The notes below the pieces were generated by a model, which ran no database searches, was not told the DNA's origin, and saw only the letters and a program-made list of their open reading frames with translations. The position numbers and the translations under genes were made by a program. From an uncultured Bacilli bacterium (GTDB lineage: Bacteria; Bacillota_I; Bacilli_A; RF39; UBA660), in NCBI GenBank assembly GCA_934096605.1, contig CAKOMI010000041.1, positions 1 through 10,310 on the forward strand: 10,310 nt of DNA. The letters are read 5' to 3'. Positions 6,727 to 10,310 of this stretch are shown piece after piece (position 1 is the stretch's first letter; each line of letters opens with the position of its first letter).

Positions 6727-6755
6727 ATTATACTAACATAAATAATGGTTGTAAA
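6727..6755 (-). promoter_or_regulatory. Promoter for the regulator-kinase pair
   Basis: On the minus strand TTTACA (6750-6755, 5 of 6), a 17-bp spacer and a perfect TATAAT (6727-6732) precede the regulator gene. A second TATAAT at 6716-6721 lies 11 bp downstream. The first -10 is the centre of an inverted repeat, GTTAG-6 bp-CTAAC (6722-6737), a possible operator. Confidence 0.6.
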
Positions 6756-6768
6756 TGGCTTTCTTTTC

Positions 6769-9357
6769 TTATATATTTTCATTTCTAATGGTTTCAATAG
6801 TATTTTGTTTGTTTATTTTATTCATGGAATAACGCATTAAAATAAATAATAGTAAGAATACAACTAAGATACTTATTATAATACTAATAGTTGGCAACGT
6901 ATATGGAAAACCATTTTGTTTACCTAAATAGTTATATATTAAATAAGATAACATTAATCCTAATGACACACCAAGTATCAGTGATTTTATACCCATGAAA
7001 AGGGTTTCTAAATAAATCATTCTTTTAAATTCTTTTTTAGTCATACCAATAGATTTTAACATAGCAAATTCTTGTCGTCTTAGTTCCATATTAGTTGTAA
7101 TAGTATTAAAGATATTGGTAACACCAATTAAAGAAATAACAATAATAAAGCCATAAAGAAAGATAGATATTAAAATATAAAAGTTTTTAACAACTTTGTA
7201 GTTTTCATTTTGGTTATATAAGTCATATGAAGTATTATCTAATATTTTTTCTATTTGTTCGGTAACTAAAGAATCATTATCTACTAGCATGTACATAGTA
7301 GCTGGATCTGTATTAGAAGATTCTATAGTGCTTAAAAATTTATCACTAACAATCAGAATGTCACAATAATAATTTTTTAAACCAAATGGTGGCTTATTAG
7401 TTACTTTTGTTATGGTATATTCTTTTTCTTCGTTGGAATTAATTTGTAAAGTTATTTTATCCTTATCTTTATAATTAAATGTTTCTAAGTACTTATCAGA
7501 TTCACTATTAGAAACCCAAGAATAATCCATTAATATAACTGACTCAGAAGGGTTACTAGTAATACCTAGACTATTTAAGTATTTTTGAAAAGGAATATCA
7601 CCGATTGATACAACAGTTAAATAAGCATCCCTATTATTTTTTTTAGTTTCTTCATCCCAGTTAAGAAAAGAAGTATATTCTTTATTATAGTTAGCATTTT
7701 TAATTAAAGAAGTTTTTTTGGTTACAATTGAATAATCAGTTATTTCTTTTATAGACGCGATTTCTTTTAAAGCATTAGTTTCTTTATTAGAAATAGTTAA
7801 GCTCATGTTGTAATCGTTTAAAGTTATTTCTTTTTTTAGAGCATCACTGCCCATAGTCATAAAACTAAATAAGGCTATAAAAACAGCGACTGATAAGACT
7901 AAAGAAACGGTAGTTGTACGATAGGCTTTTTTATTTCTTTTTAGATTTTTGTAAGAGATGACACCTCCGATGCCAAAGATTTTTTTAATTATTTTTGGGG
8001 TGTGCATTTTTTTGCTTTTTAATTTTATGTTAGCACTGTTACGAATAGAAGAGATAGGAGGATTTTTACTAGCCTTTAACATACTTTTTAAAGATGATAA
8101 GTAAATTGTTATAATACCTAATATAACTGCCAACGCAAGAGCTATATAAGATATTTTGAAGATAAGTTTTAATCCCGCTGTTAACATATCACTTAATAGA
8201 AAATTACTAATAATAATTAATAAGTAGGTAGCTAATAATCCACATAATATACCAAGAGGAATACCAATAAGTCCTAATATAAAACCTTCATATAAGACAT
8301 TTTGTCTAATTTGTTTTTTAGTTGCTCCAACACTTCTTAACATACCATATTGTTTATTTTTTTCAGTTATTGAAATGTCAAAACTATTTTTAATACAGAA
8401 GACACTGGTAACAACAATAATGATTAAAACAATTATAACGACAGCACCAAGACCACCAATACCGCTAGATTTAATTGGGTCGGTTTCTAAACCGATTAAG
8501 TAGTCATTAATACTGTTAAGTTTATATTTAGAGTTATTTAGTTCACTAGTAATTGTGCTTATTTCATCTTCGCTCATGTCTAAAGCGTTATAAAATCTTT
8601 TTAGTTTTGTTTCATCAATGTTTAGGATATTTGCAATATATTTATAAGGGTCTTTTCTTCCTTTTTGATTTAATTTTATATAACCAGTTACATTTTTATT
8701 TTCTAGGTTATCTAGATAAGTAAGCATGGTATACCCAGCGGCATAGTATGGTTCAATAGTTGTTGAAGGTCTTTCTATACGACCAACTATGGTATATGTT
8801 TTACTTACAGTATCAATTATTTTTTCTTCAGTACTTTGATAAGAGTTATCGATATTTAATGGGAAGCCATCTATACTTACTCGTTTACCGATATCAAGAG
8901 TTATTTTATCACCAACTGAATAGTTAACACGCCCATTATTTTTTAAATGAGTAGTAATAAGGATTTCATCATCCTTAGTAGGCATTCTTCCTTCTGTTAG
9001 AGTTAGGCCCATATTTTCTAGAGCATTACTATCAAAGGCTACAACTCTTGCATAGGGTTTATCAGTATTTTTACTATCTACTTTAGCATAACCTATTTCG
9101 CTTGTAAGATAAATATTATCGATAGCTCGATTAACTTTTAAATTGTTTATATCTTCTTTTTTTAGTTCTTCTAAGGATAAGTGATAATCACCTTTTTCGT
9201 TTTTTGCAAAAAGAATTAATGAGGAAATACCACTCATGTAGACAGAAGAAACAGCAGTTATTAACGCAACTGATAGAATGATACCTATGATTGTTACAAT
9301 AGTTCTTTTTTTATTTAAAGATAGGTTTTTATAAGTAAGTTTTTTTAGTATTTTCAT
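6769..9357 (-). CDS. Two-domain FtsX-like ABC transporter permease
   Basis: This permease should pair with the ATPase encoded just upstream. I start it at ATG 9357, which overlaps the ATPase TGA (ATGA) and has TAGGTG 6 nt before it, giving 862 residues; the in-frame GTG at 9366 lacks a spaced ribosome-binding site. It holds two tandem FtsX/MacB-like units. Unit one has TM1 (about 18-42), an outside domain of about 250 residues, and TM2-TM4 (about 300-322, 355-384, 400-421). Unit two has TM5 (about 480-502), an outside domain of about 220 residues, and TM6-TM8 (about 725-749, 784-808, 822-842). Each unit carries the FtsX cytoplasmic motif: MLRSVGATKKQIRQ near 338 and MLKSIGMTKKEFKR near 766. 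Such permeases act on peptides, lipids or lipoproteins at the membrane surface, often in peptide-antibiotic resistance. The substrate is not known. Confidence 0.92.
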   Translation of the reverse strand: MKILKKLTYKNLSLNKKRTIVTIIGIILSVALITAVSSVYMSGISSLILFAKNEKGDYHLSLEELKKEDINNLKVNRAIDNIYLTSEIGYAKVDSKNTDKPYARVVAFDSNALENMGLTLTEGRMPTKDDEILITTHLKNNGRVNYSVGDKITLDIGKRVSIDGFPLNIDNSYQSTEEKIIDTVSKTYTIVGRIERPSTTIEPYYAAGYTMLTYLDNLENKNVTGYIKLNQKGRKDPYKYIANILNIDETKLKRFYNALDMSEDEISTITSELNNSKYKLNSINDYLIGLETDPIKSSGIGGLGAVVIIVLIIIVVTSVFCIKNSFDISITEKNKQYGMLRSVGATKKQIRQNVLYEGFILGLIGIPLGILCGLLATYLLIIISNFLLSDMLTAGLKLIFKISYIALALAVILGIITIYLSSLKSMLKASKNPPISSIRNSANIKLKSKKMHTPKIIKKIFGIGGVISYKNLKRNKKAYRTTTVSLVLSVAVFIALFSFMTMGSDALKKEITLNDYNMSLTISNKETNALKEIASIKEITDYSIVTKKTSLIKNANYNKEYTSFLNWDEETKKNNRDAYLTVVSIGDIPFQKYLNSLGITSNPSESVILMDYSWVSNSESDKYLETFNYKDKDKITLQINSNEEKEYTITKVTNKPPFGLKNYYCDILIVSDKFLSTIESSNTDPATMYMLVDNDSLVTEQIEKILDNTSYDLYNQNENYKVVKNFYILISIFLYGFIIVISLIGVTNIFNTITTNMELRRQEFAMLKSIGMTKKEFKRMIYLETLFMGIKSLILGVSLGLMLSYLIYNYLGKQNGFPYTLPTISIIISILVVFLLLFILMRYSMNKINKQNTIETIRNENI

Positions 9358-10028
9358 TTTGAACACCTACTAATTTTACCATCTTCTATTTCAATAATGC
9401 GATCGGCACATTTGGCTAACTCCATATTGTGAGTAATCATTATGATAGTTTGTTTAAATTCTTTATTAGATTTTTTTAATAAATTCATTATTTCTTCACT
9501 AGATTTAGAATCAAGGTTGCCAGTTGGTTCATCGGCTAAAATAATGGCCGGATGCGTAATTAAGGCACGTCCAATAGATACACGTTGTTGTTGACCGCCG
9601 GATAATTCATTTGGTAAGTGATTAGTTCTTTTTTCTAAACCTAAAAGTTTAATTAAATTAGTTAATTCATCTTGATCCGCTGCTCTATTATCAAGATCTA
9701 GTGGTAATGTTATATTTTCAGTAACATTTAATATGGGTATTAAATTGTAAAATTGATATATTAAGCCTATTTGTCTTCTTCTAAAGATGGCTAGTTTATC
9801 TTCATTAAAACTATAAATATCTTGGCCTTCAATAAAGACTTTTCCACTTGTTGGTTTATCTACACCACCTAAAAGATGCAAAAGTGTTGATTTACCAGAA
9901 CCTGAGGCACCCACTATTGCTAGAAATTCTCCTTTATTAACACTAAAAGAGACATTGTCTAAGGCTTTAACTTCAGTAGAGTTTTTACCATATATTTTTG
10001 TTAAGTTTTCGACTTTTAATATTTCCAT
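9354..10028 (-). CDS. ABC transporter ATPase of the MacB/LolD/BceA type
   Basis: A 224-residue ATPase, the usual size for this subfamily. It has Walker A GASGSGKST (40-48), the Q-loop Gln at 92 (IYQFYNL), signature LSGGQQQRV (142-150), Walker B IILADE with catalytic E167, the D-loop NLD (171-173) and H-switch H200 (ITHN). The fully intact motif set predicts an active ATPase. The subfamily couples ATP hydrolysis to conformational movement of FtsX-like permeases (mechanotransmission), and the next gene supplies that partner through an ATGA overlap. AAAGGAG lies 7 nt before the ATG. A TATAAT and a regulator-box-like direct repeat lie 30 to 64 bp upstream of the start, so expression is probably controlled by the two-component pair encoded downstream. 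A peptide-antibiotic defence role is inferred from the gene set. Confidence 0.95.
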   Translation of the reverse strand: MEILKVENLTKIYGKNSTEVKALDNVSFSVNKGEFLAIVGASGSGKSTLLHLLGGVDKPTSGKVFIEGQDIYSFNEDKLAIFRRRQIGLIYQFYNLIPILNVTENITLPLDLDNRAADQDELTNLIKLLGLEKRTNHLPNELSGGQQQRVSIGRALITHPAIILADEPTGNLDSKSSEEIMNLLKKSNKEFKQTIIMITHNMELAKCADRIIEIEDGKISRCSK

Positions 10029-10057
10029 AAATATTCTCCTTTCAAACTTACATGTTA

Positions 10058-10092
10058 ATTATACGTTATATAAAGTTACAACTATGTTACAA
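10058..10092 (-). promoter_or_regulatory. Promoter with PhoB-box-like direct repeat for the ABC genes
   Basis: On the minus strand TTGTAAC (10086-10092), a 4-bp gap ATAG and TTGTAAC again (10075-10081) form a perfect 7-4-7 direct repeat with an 11-bp period, the layout bound by OmpR/PhoB-family regulators. A perfect TATAAT follows at 10058-10063, 11 bp after the second copy, as at PhoB-activated promoters that lack a good -35. An alternative is TTGTAA, 16 bp, TATAAC (-10 at 10065-10070), in which the outer repeat itself is the -35. Confidence 0.65.
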
Positions 10093-10165
10093 TTTAGAAA
10101 ATTTTTATTTGTACTATCATTATTTTTATGTTAATATGTATTTAATGAAAGAAATTTCATATAAT

Positions 10166-10206
10166 AAAAAAAGAGAACCTCTAGTTTTGATGAGCTAGAC
10201 GTCCTC
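10166..10206 (-). terminator. Strong rho-independent terminator, minus strand
   Basis: The minus strand forms GAGGACGTCTAG, a 10-nt loop, CTAGAGGTTCTC, then seven U. It is a 12-bp stem with one G-G mismatch and one G-U pair. It would end a transcript coming from beyond the right edge of the window, or act as the terminator arm of a leader ahead of the ABC genes. Confidence 0.75.
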
Positions 10207-10222
10207 GGTTATTTCTTATGGA

Positions 10223-10252
10223 CGCCTAAACACTTGTTTAGACGATTTTTTT
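10223..10252 (+). terminator. Hairpin with U-tract, plus strand
   Basis: CGCCTAAACA (10223-10232) pairs with TGTTTAGACG (10235-10244) with one C-A mismatch, and seven T follow on the plus strand (10246-10252). It reads as a plus-strand terminator, yet no plus-strand gene lies to its left. The same hairpin also forms on the minus strand, with a G-U pair instead of the mismatch. Confidence 0.6.
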
Positions 10253-10310
10253 AATTATAGAAAAGAGATTAAAAATAGTTTGGAAACTAAAATTAATATG
10301 ACCATAATCA

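Noticed and set aside
9358..9366. GTG at 9366 as the permease start
   Set aside because: The TAGGTG ribosome-binding site would overlap it. The ATG at 9357 has good spacing and forms the ATGA overlap.
10144..10160. ATGAAA / TTTCAT inverted repeat as an operator
   Set aside because: It is short, AT-rich and far from the ABC promoter, and could easily arise by chance in this base composition.

Overview
The window comes from an AT-rich, low-GC Gram-positive bacterium of the Bacillota. It encodes Spo0A, the master regulator of endospore formation, so the host or a recent ancestor is a spore former. Shine-Dalgarno sites are strong (AAGGAG, AGGAGG, AAAGGAG). TGA is used as a stop codon and tryptophan is read from TGG, so the Mollicutes UGA=Trp code does not apply. 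A Bacilli/Erysipelotrichia-like or clostridial gut or environmental lineage would fit, but genus cannot be told from this stretch. Every recognisable gene is on the minus strand, so transcription runs from high to low coordinates.

Right end (4842-10310): an antimicrobial-peptide-type transport and sensing module. An ABC ATPase and a large two-domain FtsX-like permease are joined by an ATGA overlap. They are followed, behind a separate promoter, by an OmpR-type response regulator and a histidine kinase, also joined by ATGA. Upstream of the ATPase lies a PhoB-box-like direct repeat (TTGTAAC, 4-bp gap, TTGTAAC) just upstream of a TATAAT. It is a natural candidate for the binding site of the neighbouring regulator. 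Farther upstream is a pair of hairpins that can pair in mutually exclusive ways, like an attenuator, and that carry U-tracts in both directions. A hairpin terminator follows the kinase.

Middle (1819-4614): phosphoglycerate kinase, a divergent triosephosphate isomerase and spo0A, in that order of transcription. The isomerase most likely starts at TTG, behind an AGGAGG that lies inside the last codons of pgk. A helically phased set of Spo0A-box-like octamers, two of them perfect TTGTCGAA, covers the 3' end of the isomerase gene and the spacer before spo0A. This suggests autoregulation of spo0A.

Left end (1-1818): a decaying accessory patch. It holds a DUF1016/YhcG-type PD-(D/E)XK nuclease gene broken by one missing base, with a perfect 26-bp palindrome just before its ribosome-binding site. 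Next to it are heavily frameshifted remnants of an XRE-family regulator and probably of an Abi-like (Abi_2) protein. These look like the remains of a defence-type or mobile cargo island beside the core spo0A locus.
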